64,000 bases of DNA from positions 4,526,881 through 4,590,880 of the forward strand of contig CM075771.1 in NCBI GenBank assembly GCA_037974665.1. The letters are read 5' to 3'. Position 1 is the first letter of the stretch; every line of letters starts with the position of its first letter. The translations under genes and the position numbers were made by a program. Origin of the DNA: Ehretia macrophylla (lineage: Eukaryota; Streptophyta; Magnoliopsida; Boraginales; Ehretiaceae). The notes below the pieces were generated by a model, which did not search any database, was not told the origin of the DNA, and saw only the letters and a list, made by a program, of their open reading frames with translations. This document shows positions 23,987 through 34,548 of the stretch, in pieces.

Positions 23987-24105
23987 GGGGTGCAACACAA
24001 GGACTTACCAGGGGGTCACCCATCCTAGTACTGCTCTCGCCCAAGCACGTATAACTTCGGAGTTCTTATGGGATCCGGTGCATTATTGCTGGTATGATCG
24101 CACCC
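23987..24105 (-). rRNA. 5S rRNA copy 37 (type B)
   Basis: Full length, about 7 substitutions (acacaagg, cttacc, actgctc, acgtataac, ttctta, tattgct). Like copy 22, the spacer on its left (about 23722-23750) is shortened beside the gcgag palindrome. Confidence 0.85.
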
Positions 24106-24663
24106 GTCATATTAAGGGCACAATTCCTTTTTGTGTTAACGGTTCACAGTCCCAGCCTAGAGAGATGGCCAATTCAAAAGGCCCAATGGGCTTAACGATA
24201 ACCAATCTACTTCAACAACGCAGTATCCTAGCAAGACGTGATATCGACGCGTTGTAGTGCCCCATAATGTCCCGCGAGTAAGGTTATCATCCTTTTAACA
24301 GCTCACGACATACGATCCGGGATGAAAAAATGGAGCAAAAGAAGAAAAGTGGCCTGAAACTGATGAAAACGTTCGATTTTTGTCTCCAAAAATGGGAAAA
24401 GCAAGCTAGCCAGCTACCACCGTCGTAGAGCTCTCAGAGAGCTTTGCAACGGTATGTTGTGTGCCACATTACTCCTTACGGATCAAAAGTTATGGGCACC
24501 AGAGCGACGGAGACCTGGTCACAAGCCCTACGCCCTCGGTTTGCAGGCCCAGCCTCTACGTGAAGCGAAGTCGTCTTGCCCAATGTTCCGTGAGATTCAG
24601 TAATAGAAATTTGGTGGATAAAGTATCTTGGCAACCCTAACCAGGGCAAAAAAAATTGAAAAG

Positions 24664-24782
24664 GGGGTACAACACGAGGACTTCCCAAGGGGTTACCCAT
24701 CCTAGTACTACTCTCGCCCAAGCACGCTTAACTTCGGAGTTCTGATGGGATCCGGTGCTTTAGTGCTGGTATGATCGCACCC
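24664..24782 (-). rRNA. 5S rRNA copy 38 (type A)
   Basis: Full length, about 4 substitutions (tacaac, caaggg, gttaccc, gcttta). Confidence 0.88.
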
Positions 24783-25339
24783 GTCATGTTGAGGGCACTT
24801 CCTTTATTTGTTAACGGTTCACAGTCCCATCCAAGAGAGATGGCCCATTCAATAGGCCCAATTGGCTTAACGACAACCCATTTACTTCAACAACGCAGCA
24901 TCCTAGCAAGACGTGATATCGACGCGTTGTAGGGCCCTCTAATGTTCCGTGACTAAGGTTGTCGTCCTTTTAACAGCTCACGACTTACGATCCGGGATTA
25001 AAAAACAGAGCAAAAGAAGAAAAATGGCCTGAAATTGATAAAAATGTTCGATTTTAGGCTCCAAGAAAGGGCACAGCGAGCAAGCTTGCTGCCCCTGTCG
25101 TAGAGCTCTCATAGAGCTTTGCAACGGTATGCTGTGCACCGCGTAACTCCTTACGGATCAAAAGTTATGGGCACCGGAGTGACGGAGACCTGGTAACAAG
25201 CCCTACGCCCTCAGTTTGCGGGCCCAGCCTCTACGTAAAGCGAAGTTATCTTGCCCAAGGTACCGTGGGATTTGATAACAAAAATGTGGTGGATAAAGTA
25301 TCTTGGCAACCCAAACCGAAGCAAAAAAAATTGAAAAGG

Positions 25340-25458
25340 GGGGTGCAACACGAGGACTTCCCAGGGGGTCACCCATCCTAGTACTACTCTCGCCCAAGCA
25401 CCCTTAACTTCTGAGTTCTGATGGTATCCGGTGCATTAGTGCTGGTATGATCGCACCC
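25340..25458 (-). rRNA. 5S rRNA copy 39 (type B), well preserved
   Basis: Full length, about 3 substitutions (cacccttaac, ttctgag, ggtatcc). Confidence 0.89.
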
Positions 25459-26016
25459 GTCATGTTGAGGGCACAATTCTTTTATGTGTTAACGGTTCAC
25501 AGTCCCAGCCTAGAGAGATGGCCAATTCAAAAGTCCCAATGTGCTTAACGACAACCCATCCGCTTCAACAACGCAGCATCCTAGCAAGACATGATATCGA
25601 CGCGTCGTAGGGCCCCCTAATGTCCCACGAGTAAGGTTGTCGTCCTTTTAACAGCTCCCGACGTACGATCCGGGATTAAAAAACAGAGCAAAACAAGAAA
25701 AGTGGCCTGAAACTGATGAAAACGTTTGATTTTGGACTCCAAAAATGGCCACAACGAGCAAGCTGGCTACCCCCATTGTAGAGATCTCAGATAGCTTTGG
25801 AACGGTATGTTGTGCACCACGTAACTCCTTATGGATCAAAAGTTATGGGCACTGGAGCGACAGAGACCTAGTCGCAGGCCCTACGCCCTCGGTTTGCGGG
25901 CCCAGCCTCTACGTGAAATGAAGTTGTCTTGCCTAAAGTATCATGGGATTCGATAATAGAAATTTCGTGGACAAAGTCTCTTGGCAACCCTAACCAGGGC
26001 AAAAAAAATTGAAAAT

Positions 26017-26135
26017 GGGGTGCAACATGAGGACTTCCCTATGGGTCACCCATCCTAGTACTACTATCGCCCAAACACGCTTAACTTCGGGGTTCTGATG
26101 GGATTCGGTGCATTAGTGCTGGTATGATGGCACCC
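26017..26135 (-). pseudogene. 5S rRNA copy 40 (type A), diverged
   Basis: Full length, about 9 substitutions (acatga, ccctatggg, actatcg, aaacacgc, cggggtt, gattcgg, gatggc). Its left flank mixes A and B features (aaagtatcatg, gataatagaaattt). Confidence 0.84.
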
Positions 26136-26665
26136 GTCATGTTGAGTGCACAATTCCTTTATTTGTTAACGGTTCACAGTCCCATCCTAGAGAGATGGCC
26201 CATTCAAAAGGCCCAATGGGCTTAACAACAACCCGTCCGCTTCAACAACGCAACATCCTCGTAAGACATGATATGGACACGTTGTAGGGCCCCCTAATGT
26301 CCCGCGAGTAAGGTTGTCGTTCTTTTAACAGCTCTCGACGTATGATCCAGGATGAAAAAGCAGAGCAAAAGAAGAAAAGTGGCCTGAAACTGATGAAAAC
26401 GTTCAATTTTGGGCTCCAAAATTGGGCAAAGCGAGCAAGCTGGCTTCCCCTATTGTAGAGCTCTCAGAGGGCTTTGCAACGGAATGCTGTGTGCCGCGTA
26501 ACTCCTTGCAGATCAAAAGTTATGGGCACCGGAGCGACGGAGACCTGGTCACAAGCCCTACGTGAAGCGAAGTTGTCTGGCCCAATGTTCCGTGGGATTC
26601 GATAATGGAAATTTGGTGGATAAAGTATCTTGGCAACCCTAACCAGGGCAAAAAAAATTGAAAAG

Positions 26666-26784
26666 GTGGTGCAACACGAGGACTTCCCAGGGGGTCACCC
26701 ATCCTAGTACTACTCTCGTCCAAGCACGCTAGACTTCAGAGTTCTGCTGGGATCCGGTGCATTAGTGCTGGTATGATCACACCC
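26666..26784 (-). rRNA. 5S rRNA copy 41 (type A)
   Basis: Full length, about 7 substitutions (gtgg, tcgtcca, gctagactt, cagag, gctggg, tcacac). The left spacer lacks 28 bp between two ctacg repeats; the right spacer lacks about 19 bp near agtcccattc. Confidence 0.85.
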
Positions 26785-27323
26785 ATCATGTTGAGTGCAC
26801 AATTCCTTTATTTGTTAACGGTTCATAGTCCCATTCAGAAGGCCCAATGGGCTTAACGACAACCCATCTGCTTCAACAATGCAGCATCCTCACAAGACGT
26901 GATATCGACATGTTGTAGGACCTTCTAATGTCCCGCGAGTAAGTTTGTCGTCCTTTTAACTGTTCATGACGTAAGATCCGGGATGAAAAAACAGAGCAAA
27001 AGAAGAAATGTAGCCTAAAACTGATGAAAACGTTCGATTTTGGGCACCAAAAAGGGCACGACGAGCAAGCTCGCTACCCCCTTCGTAGAGCTGTCAGAGA
27101 GCTTTGCAACGGTATGCTGTGCTTCGTGTAACTCCTTATGGATCAAAAGTTATGGGCACCGGAGCAATGAAGACCTGGTCACAAGCCCTACGCCCTCAGT
27201 TTGCGGGCCGAGCCTCCACGTGAAGCGAAGTTGTATTGCCCAAGGTGCCGTGGGATTCAATAATAGAAATGTGGTGGATAAAGTATATTGGCAACCCAAA
27301 TCAGAGCAAAAAAATTGAAAAGG

Positions 27324-27434
27324 GGGGTGCAACACGATGACTTCCCATCGGGTCACCCATCCTAGTACTACTCTCGTATGATTGCACCACATTGTGATGG
27401 GATCCAGCGTATTAGTGCTGGTATGATTGCACCC
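27324..27434 (-). pseudogene. 5S rRNA copy 42 (type B), internally rearranged
   Basis: 111 bp. The middle of the gene (cccaagcacgcttaacttc) is replaced by tatgattgcaccacattg, whose first 12 bases copy the gene's own 5' terminal segment (tatgattgcacc). Consistent with template switching or gene conversion. Non-functional. Confidence 0.88.
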
Positions 27435-27993
27435 GTCATGTTGAGGGCACAATTCCTTTACGTGTTAACGGTTCACAGTCCCAGCCTAGGGAAATGGCCA
27501 ATTCAAAAGGCCCAATGGGCTTAACGATAACCAATCTGCATCAACAACGCAGTATCCTAGCAAGACGTGATATCGACGCGTTTTAGGGCCCCCTAATGTC
27601 CCGCGAGTAAGGTTATCATCCTTTTAACAGTTCACGACATACAATCCGGGACGAAAAAATGGAGCAAAAGAAGAAAAGTCACCTGAAACTGATGAAAACA
27701 TTCGATTTTGGGCTCCAAAAATGGGCACAGATTGTTAACCGATTGCCCCCGTCGTAGAGCTCTCAGAGAGCTTTGCAACGGTATGCTGTGCGTCGCGTAA
27801 CTCCTTACGGATCAAAAGTTATGGGCACCGGAGCGACGGAGACCTGGTCACAAGCCCTACGCCCTCGGTTTGCTAGCCCAGCCTCTACGTGAAGCGAAGT
27901 TGTCTTGCCTAACGTTCCATGGGATTCGGCAATTGAAATTTTGGTGGATAAAGTATCTTGGCAACACTAACTAGGGAAAAAAAATTTGAAAAG

Positions 27994-28112
27994 GGGGTGC
28001 AACACAAGGACTTCCCAGGGGGTCACCCATTCTAGTACTACTCTCGCCGAAGCACGCTTAACTTCAGAGTTTTGATGGGATCCGGTGCATTAGTGCTGGT
28101 ATGATCGCACCC
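27994..28112 (-). rRNA. 5S rRNA copy 43 (type A)
   Basis: Full length, about 5 substitutions (acacaagg, cattctag, cgccgaag, cagag, ttttga). Confidence 0.86.
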
Positions 28113-28670
28113 GTCATGTTGAGGGCACAATTCCTTTATTTGTTAATGGTTCACAGTCCCATCCTAGAGAGATGGCCCATTCAAAAGGCCCAATGGGATT
28201 AACGACAACCCATCCGCTTCAACAACGCAGCATCCTCGCAAGACGTGATATCGACCAGGCGTACGGCCCTCTAATGTCCCGCCAGTAATGTTGTCATCCT
28301 TTTAATAGCTCACGACGTACGATCCGGGACCAAAAAACAGAGCAAAAGAAGAAAAATGGCCTGAAACTGATGAAAATGTTTGATTTTGGGCTCCAAAAAA
28401 GGAACAGCGAGCATGCTCACTGCCCCTTACGTAGATCTGTCGGAGAGCTTTACAACGGTTTGTTGTGCGCCGCGTAAATCCTTACGGATCAAAATTTATG
28501 GTCACCGTAGTCACGGAGACCTGGTCACAAGCCCTACGCCCTCGGTTTGCGGGCCCAGCCTCCACGTGAAGTGAAGTTGTCTTGCCCAAGGTGCCGTGAG
28601 ATTCGATAATAGAAATATGGTGGATAAAGTATATTGCCAACCCAAACCGGAGCAAAAAAAATTGAAAAGG

Positions 28671-28789
28671 AGGGTGCAACACGAGGATATCCCAGGGGGT
28701 CACCCATCCTAGTACTATTCTCGCCCAAGCATGCTTAACTTCGGAGTTCTGATGGGATCCGGTGCATTAGAGCTGGTATGATCGCACCC
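28671..28789 (-). rRNA. 5S rRNA copy 44 (type B)
   Basis: Full length, about 6 substitutions (agggtgc, gatatcc, actattc, catgc, tagagct). Confidence 0.85.
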
Positions 28790-29347
28790 GTAATGTAGAG
28801 GACACAATTCCTTTATGTGTTAACGTTTCACAGTCCCAGCCTAGAGAGATGGCCAATTCAAAAGGCCCAATGGGCTTAACGATAAACCATCTGCTTCAAC
28901 AACGTAGCATCCTTGCAAGATGTGATATCGACGCATTGTAGGGCCACCTAACGTCCCCCGAGTAAGGTTGTCATCCTTTTAACAGCTCACGACGTACGAT
29001 CCGGGACGAAAAAACAGAGCAAAAGAAGAAAAGTGGCCTGAAACTGATGAAAAAGTTCAATTTTAGGCTCCAAAAATGGGCATAGCGAGCAAGCTGGCTG
29101 CCCCCGTCGTAGAGCTCTCAGATAGCTTGGCAACGGTATGCTGTGCGCCGCGTAACTCCTTACAGATCAAAAGTTATGGGCACCGGAGCGACGGAGACCT
29201 GGTCATAAGCCCTACGCCCTCGGTTTGCGGGCCCAGCCTCTACGTGAAGCGAAGTTGTCTTGCCCAATGATCCGTGGGATTGGGTAATAGAAATTTGGTG
29301 GATAAAGTATCTTGGCAACCCTAACCAGGGCAAAAAAAATTGAAAAG

Positions 29348-29466
29348 GGGGTGCAACACGAGGACTTCCAAGGGGGTTACCCATCCTAGTACTACTCTTA
29401 CCCAAACATGCTTAACTTCGGAGTTCTGATGGGATCTAGTGCATTAGTGCTGGTATGATCGCACCC
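29348..29466 (-). rRNA. 5S rRNA copy 45 (type A)
   Basis: Full length, about 8 substitutions (ccaagg, gttaccc, ctcttaccc, aaacatgc, gatctagtg). Last copy before the TRIM, which begins 355 bp past its 5' end. Confidence 0.84.
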
Positions 29467-29789
29467 GTCATGTTGAGGGCACAATTCCTTTATTTGTTAA
29501 CGGTTCACAGTCCCATCCTAGAGAGATGGCCCATGCAAAAGGCCCAATGGGCTTAACAACAACCCATCCGCTTCAACAACGCTGCATCCTCATAAGACGT
29601 GATATGGATGCGTTGTAGGGCCGCCTAATGTCCCGCGAGTAAGGTTGTCGTCCTTTTAACAGCTCACGACGTACGATCCGGGATTAAAAATCAGAGCAAA
29701 AGAAGAAAAGTGGCCTGAAACTGATGAAAACGTTCGATTTTGGGCTCCAAAAACGGGCAAAGCGAGCTACCAGGCAGCCCCTGTCATAG

Positions 29790-29804
29790 AGCTCTCAGAG
29801 AGCT
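29790..29804. repeat. Short spacer palindrome near the insertion site
   Basis: agctctc and gagagct form a perfect 7-bp inverted repeat around one A, 17 bp left of the TRIM insertion. It is common in units with the gagctctcagagag version and imperfect in units with gagctgtcggagag. Some units have a second palindrome about 30 bp away (agcgagc aa gctcgct). Confidence 0.6.
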
Positions 29805-29821
29805 TTGCAACGGTATGCTGT

Positions 29822-30032
29822 TGTCATGACCCGATCAACATTCCCACGAAGGGGCGCACGAGTCAAGACTACCAGGATATTGTCCGCTTTGAGCAAGCTA
29901 CAATGGGACCAATACTCTCACGGTTTTGTTCCTCACGTGTCTCCACGTGAAAACGCGTCCTGGCTATTACAAGGAGTCGCCCCCTTATAACCAGCTCTCT
30001 CACTTCCTAGACAGTCGATGTGGGATATTTCA
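29822..30032 (-). repeat. TRIM LTR (left; 3' LTR of the minus-strand element)
   Basis: 211 bp. Differs from its partner at two visible sites (gaaggggcgc against gaaagggcgc; gcaagctaca against gcaagccaca). On the minus strand it contains a TATAAG motif that could act as a TATA box. Confidence 0.88.
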
Positions 30033-30046
30033 CCCGCCCCTCCATA
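30033..30046 (-). other. TRIM polypurine tract
   Basis: On the minus strand the sequence tatggaggggcggg directly precedes the 3' LTR, the usual place for plus-strand priming. Confidence 0.65.
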
Positions 30047-30079
30047 GGGACCCAGCGTCCTCGCTGGCCAACGACCGTA

Positions 30080-30092
30080 GGCTCTGATACCA
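30080..30092 (-). other. TRIM primer-binding site (initiator tRNA-Met)
   Basis: On the minus strand it reads TGGTATCAGAGCC, complementary to the 3' end of plant initiator tRNA-Met, two bases inside the 5' LTR. Confidence 0.85.
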
Positions 30093-30094
30093 TT

Positions 30095-30305
30095 TGTCAT
30101 GACCCGATCAACATTCCCACGAAAGGGCGCACGAGTCAAGACTACCAGGATATTGTCCGCTTTGAGCAAGCCACAATGGGACCAATACTCTCACGGTTTT
30201 GTTCCTCACGTGTCTCCACGTGAAAACGCGTCCTGGCTATTACAAGGAGTCGCCCCCTTATAACCAGCTCTCTCACTTCCTAGACAGTCGATGTGGGATA
30301 TTTCA
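30095..30305 (-). repeat. TRIM LTR (right; 5' LTR of the minus-strand element)
   Basis: 211 bp, partner of the left LTR. It is followed by cctga and then the LTR of the next element. Confidence 0.88.
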
Positions 30306-30310
30306 CCTGA

Positions 30311-32783
30311 TGTGATACCCCGAACCTGGCATGTATTCAATAGCATTTAAAGTTCATTTAAATTGCATTTTATTGACCTTTCACCTTCTTTGACCAAACT
30401 AGTTGACTTTTCATCTACATTGACCAACTAGGACAAGGTGGGAATTTTTGAAATGTTTAATAAAAGGCAAACTTGGGATTAGAAATAAAAAAATGCAATG
30501 TTAAGTTAGTCAAATTTTGGGTCAACTTTGGAATTAAATCTGAACCAATTGGGGAAGAGTTAGGTAGCAAATTATATATGGTTGGAAAGCTCTATGAGTC
30601 TAGTTTCTGAGGCTTCAAACCGTTCGTGAATTGGAGTTTTCTAGAAGAAGTTATGGCCGTTTTCGTAAGGTCGCGCATAGCTGTTTTGGTTTAGCGGGTT
30701 GACCGAATTTTGAGCTTCGACTTCTTGTCATTTTTTTTTTCTAAATAAGCAGAATGCACACGAAAAAAAACAGAGAAAAAAAGGCTTGAAACCATGAGGA
30801 AAAGAAGGAGAAAAAAAAAGAAAATCTCAACTTCAAATCTTCGATTCTTCGCATGGGCTTGTGCGGGGTGGTTTCCGAGGCACTCTACGAGGTTTTCCTA
30901 GCGTCTAGGAGCGTCTAAGGTGAGGGTTTCATCGTTATTTGCGCATTTGAAATATTTGTATCTAAACTTTGATTTTTGGATTTTATGCGTAGATTGTTGT
31001 TTTAATCGTTTTGTTGCTTAAAGAATGTTCCTTGTTGATTGTAGAACATGTATTTATAGCTTTTTAACATTTTCTGTGGTTAAATATTGGAATTGAAATA
31101 TAAATTGTGTGATGAATAGTAAATTGTGAATAGTAAACCCCCGTTTCGATGAAGTTGCTCCGTTACGTGTTCTGTTGATGTAGGAAGATGCTAGATATGC
31201 TAGAATGCCTAAATGTGTGGTTTAATTGGAATGTGTAATGGAAAAACAGAGAAAAACGGCTTAGTGAAAGTCGGGGTCGTTTAGGTCGACTTTGGCATTT
31301 TCTCATTTTGCGTGTTGCCATTGTTTCGGGAGGCCATGGAAGCACTTTTGGTGCAATTATGGCATTGGTTGGGTGTTTGGTTGGTATAGTTGTAGTTCAA
31401 ACGAGCAAAGGGGGAAATCGGGGCTTTGCGCGAATTCTAGGGTAAAGTAGGGTTTCGGGGTCCTTGGACGTGCCTTATGGTGACCTAGGAGGATTGGCGA
31501 AGTCGGTTTCCAGAACTCGTGGCTCGTTTGGAAATGGTAGTGTTTTGATAGTTGGGGCCGATTTGTGATTTTTCTTGTTATCTTGATATTATGCCTATAG
31601 AATGCTTAGGGTTGCTTGATATACTTGTTTAATTGGTGTTATTGTTGCTTATTATTGCTTGTTATGCTTGAAAAGTTAGTTGAATGCTAGTATTGATTGT
31701 GATTGCTTGTTATCTCGTTTGTTGTCACTAGTTTGTATTGTTGTGCTATCGCTCGTTTATTGCCTTGTATCGAGTCTTGCATTGCATAGTGTCAGCACGT
31801 GAGTGATGGGCCTCTCTGGGTAGCTTCGGGTTGCCAGTGTTGGTTGCTCTAGCTCCGTAGCTATTCCCTCTTCTCGCTTGGGCTGCCTCCCAGGGAGATT
31901 TGGGTCGTAGATTGATGGATACTTCCGGGGTATTCCAAACTGGTGTTATAAGGTGGATGCGCGCTTATTGTCATCGTTGTCAACATCAAGCTCGAGATTG
32001 ATGTATCGCTCGTGAAATGGTACATTGCTCGTATGAGTGAACCATAGCCTTCAAAGTGTGGTATAGCTTTGAATGGTTGTGTTAATGCTTTAAGTAATTG
32101 CTTATTGTATTGATTATTTGTTTTGATTGCTTATTTATCAGTTATATTGCTGAACTGTCTTATTTGCATTGCACGACTTTCTTTCTATCCAATTCGATAT
32201 CTGTCTCGCCCTCACTGAGTATACGTGTTGTGTATACTCACTCCTCACCACCACATTTCAGGAAATGCCATGTTAGCTAGAAAGTTCGTGATTACGTGAA
32301 AGTCCGTGCTTGAAGAGTTGTCCTGCGTGCCTATGTGACTTGAGTTGTCAAAGTTGTAAAGTTGTATGCTTTTATGTATTATATGTATTTAATGTTAAAG
32401 GGGATATAATTTAAGTTTCACTATATTATGTATTTAGTTAATGTAGCTTAACTTCAATGTATATTTGTAATGACAAAGGAAAAGAGATAGAAAGGTATGA
32501 TAGTCTAGCTTATGATATAGGTTGGTGTAGTTTAATTGCTAAGCTTGAATGTATATTTACTTGTATTTTGCTTTTTGTGAACCAAGGCTCGGATGGCCTT
32601 GAGGTGGTTGAATGTTTGGACATGGTAATGGTCCACTTATATGCTGTCGCAGGTTTTACTTTTCGCCTAGAAACAGGGGAGACTCCGTCCGTTTTCCCTG
32701 AAAATTTATGCTCGGGTTTGGTTTGGGTTGTGTTTAGATCGATTGATAGAACTCCCGGTCTCGAGAGGGATCGGGGTATTACA
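30311..32783 (+). repeat. 5' LTR of the non-autonomous element
   Basis: 2473 bp, very similar to the copy at 34549 (low percent differences by eye). About 31140-32250 resembles the inverted chromovirus LTR: the shared stretch includes ggaaaaacagagaaaaacgg, cgggaggccatggaagca and gggctgcctcccagggag. A possible splice donor (aaggtgaggg) lies near 30918. Confidence 0.88.
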
Positions 32784-32785
32784 GG

Positions 32786-32797
32786 TGGTATCAGAGC
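32786..32797 (+). other. Primer-binding site of the non-autonomous element
   Basis: TGGTATCAGAGC, two bases after the 5' LTR, complementary to initiator tRNA-Met. The chromovirus at 40044 uses the same primer. Confidence 0.85.
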
Positions 32798-34535
32798 TTG
32801 TTTAGCTCATAAGCCGGGACAGGGTCCTCGGTTTGGTGGGTAGTGGTCCTTGAATGTGTGCTTGTTAAGTGTGTCTTGAAAGTGTATGCTTGTATGTGAG
32901 ATTATGTGTCTTGACATGAATGTGTTCTCCTATGTGATATAGTTATGTGTTATGTGTTAATTGTGTGATAAGTGAAGTAAAGTGTCTAGTTGTGCATTGA
33001 ATTGACCTATCGAATTGGTATTGTGAATCGAATCGACCTCGTGAATTGTTATTTTCTTGGAGTATTGCTTGTAATGTGTGTATTGGAATGTCTTGAACTG
33101 GTTGTGCCGTGATTTGAAATTGATTATGTTGTTCTTGACTTGATTGTTATGCTTGAGTGACTTTGTTGAATAAACTCTTTTGTAAACTTGCTGGCATAAT
33201 AGCTTAAGGCATATGTATAACTGTGATATATTTGCATTCATACATGTCCTATTGAAATGGTAAGTAAGTCCTCTTCCTCCCCTGAAGAAAGTGGTTCACC
33301 GCTGGCTTTTCAAGGTGTATGGATTGGCAAGAAATGAATGGCATTTGACTAGCCTTTATTTGGGAATTGGTGTTTGCTTTTGGAGCTTGGTTATTGGCGA
33401 ATCTCTATGGTCTTCCTCTGTGCTTAACGGTTGTGAAAGAATAGCTTTCTCTTGGGGTTTATTTGGTTGTTCTTTGGAGCATTCTTTGGTTTTCTTAATG
33501 GGTATTCTTTGGAGACTTTTGTTGGCATTTCTCGGTGGATTTGGCTATTGGGATTCCAATCGGCCTTACTGCACAGTATTATCTAGGGTATATGTGTCTC
33601 TGTCTTTATTGGTATGATACTGCCATCCCTGACTGGAAATTCTTCAATGGTAATTTCTGGAATTCTCAGTGGCCAATTATTTAGTATTTATTTATTAGGC
33701 AAACTTGGCTACTTTCTTATTGGAGCATTGTCTCGGATATCTTCTTCAGTGTTCCTCAGTAGGTTTAGTATTTGGAGTTCCTATCAGACTTATTGAATAA
33801 TACTACTTTTGGTGTTCTTTGAAATTCTTATTGGGCGTTCTATTGGTATTTTCCTTATTGGCAAAGTTGTATGAAGTTCTCACTTGGCAAACAGTGAAGA
33901 GGCCTCAGAGTTTGGTTTCGGTATATTGTTCACCAGTTCGGTGTTTATCCTTGGAGTTTTCGTCCATCTGGGAAACTATGTTTGTTATTCAACTTGGTTG
34001 TCTTATTGGGCACATTATATCTTCTATGCTATTTCCTTTGACATTCCTCTCAGCATTTGATAGCAAAACTCGGAATCTAATTGGTTGTTCCATGGGGTTA
34101 TTATTTGGAAGGCTTCTTTGGAACTTTTGAAGTATATTTGATTGGGTTTCTTAGTATTTTCTTCAGCACTCTTATCAGGGAATTCTTCTATCAAATTCAT
34201 GACCATTGGGGGACTTATTTGGACCTCTGGATAGAACCTTTCTTTGAGCCTTTATTTGGCTTCTTGTTTAGGAATTCTCAGGCAGAAATAGTTAGACTTC
34301 TATTGGAGATTCATGCGTGGGGTATTCTTCTTATCATTAATATGTGATGTGATTTTATCTACAGTATCTTTGCTTAGGTCTTTATTGGTATTATCTCGGC
34401 GCTTTTGGTTGGAATTTTATTCTTCTTCGGTATTCATGTCAACGGGATTCTTCAACCGGTGAAGATTAGTCAGAATTGGATTTCAGATGATGTTGAGTTC
34501 TATTAGAAGAAGAATTGCGAGGACGCAATTGTTTT
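32798..34535 (+). other. Interior of the non-autonomous element, no recognised gene
   Basis: About 1.7 kb rich in G and T, with a recurring ttattgg/tttggag flavour. Open frames of 60-108 codons (33291-33617, 33614-33796, 33819-34130, 34081-34347) encode hydrophobic, Leu/Phe/Trp-rich peptides. They follow from the T and G bias and show no retroviral domain. They overlap in different frames and have no common start. I recognise no captured host gene. The function, if any, is probably packaging or spacing. Confidence 0.6.
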
Positions 34536-34548
34536 AAGGGGGGGAGGA
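34536..34548 (+). other. Polypurine tract of the non-autonomous element
   Basis: aaggggggggagga-type purine run directly before the 3' LTR. The preceding ggacgcaattgttttaa is also found at the 3' end of the chromovirus interior, a sign of common descent. Confidence 0.75.

Larger units (their letters stand above)
1..29821 (-). repeat. 5S rDNA tandem array, left segment (copies 1-45)
   Basis: Forty-five 5S rRNA copies, all on the minus strand, repeat about every 675 bp. On the plus strand each copy reads from a G run followed by tgcaacacgaggacttcc to gatcgcaccc, the reverse complement of plant 5S rRNA. Spacers are about 556 bp. Two types are told apart left of each gene: type A (caatgttccg, ggtaatagaaattt, cctaaccaggg) and type B (caaggtgccg, gataatagaaatgt, ccaaaccggag). 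They also differ right of the gene (A: tatttgttaac, cccatcc, cctcgcaag; B: tatgtgttaac, cccagcc, cctagcaag). Types mostly alternate. Short open frames of 60-155 codons recur here because units are similar; they are not genes. The spacers hold no other gene that I can see. Confidence 0.95.
29822..30305 (-). mobile_element. TRIM (miniature LTR retrotransposon), 484 bp
   Basis: Two 211-bp direct repeats, starting TGTCATGACCC and ending ATATTTCA on the plus strand, flank a 62-bp interior with no coding capacity. On the minus strand the interior starts with a primer-binding site for initiator tRNA-Met and ends in a purine tract (ggaggggcggg) next to the other LTR. This is TRIM architecture. The LTRs differ at about 2 positions, so insertion is fairly recent. 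It lies in the 5S spacer; the left flank gctgt may be one target-site copy. No 5S-like sequence is visible in its LTR, so it is not Cassandra. Confidence 0.88.

Noticed and set aside
1-29821. Dozens of open frames of 60-155 codons with similar peptides on both strands
   Set aside because: They recur once per 5S unit, overlap the 5S gene or spacer, vary by mutation and show no domain or codon pattern. They are by-products of the repeat.
29822-30305. Cassandra TRIM, the family known to carry 5S sequence
   Set aside because: The 211-bp LTR shows no stretch resembling 5S rRNA or its internal control region; only its location is in 5S DNA.
32457-32843. Open frame of 128 codons at the LTR end
   Set aside because: It runs across the LTR boundary into the primer-binding site, and its LTR twin at 36698 ends in unrelated 5S spacer; no domain seen.
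33291-34347. Possible membrane-protein gene in the non-autonomous element
   Set aside because: Hydrophobic peptides arise from T/G-rich sequence; the frames are short, overlap in different phases and match no family I recognise.
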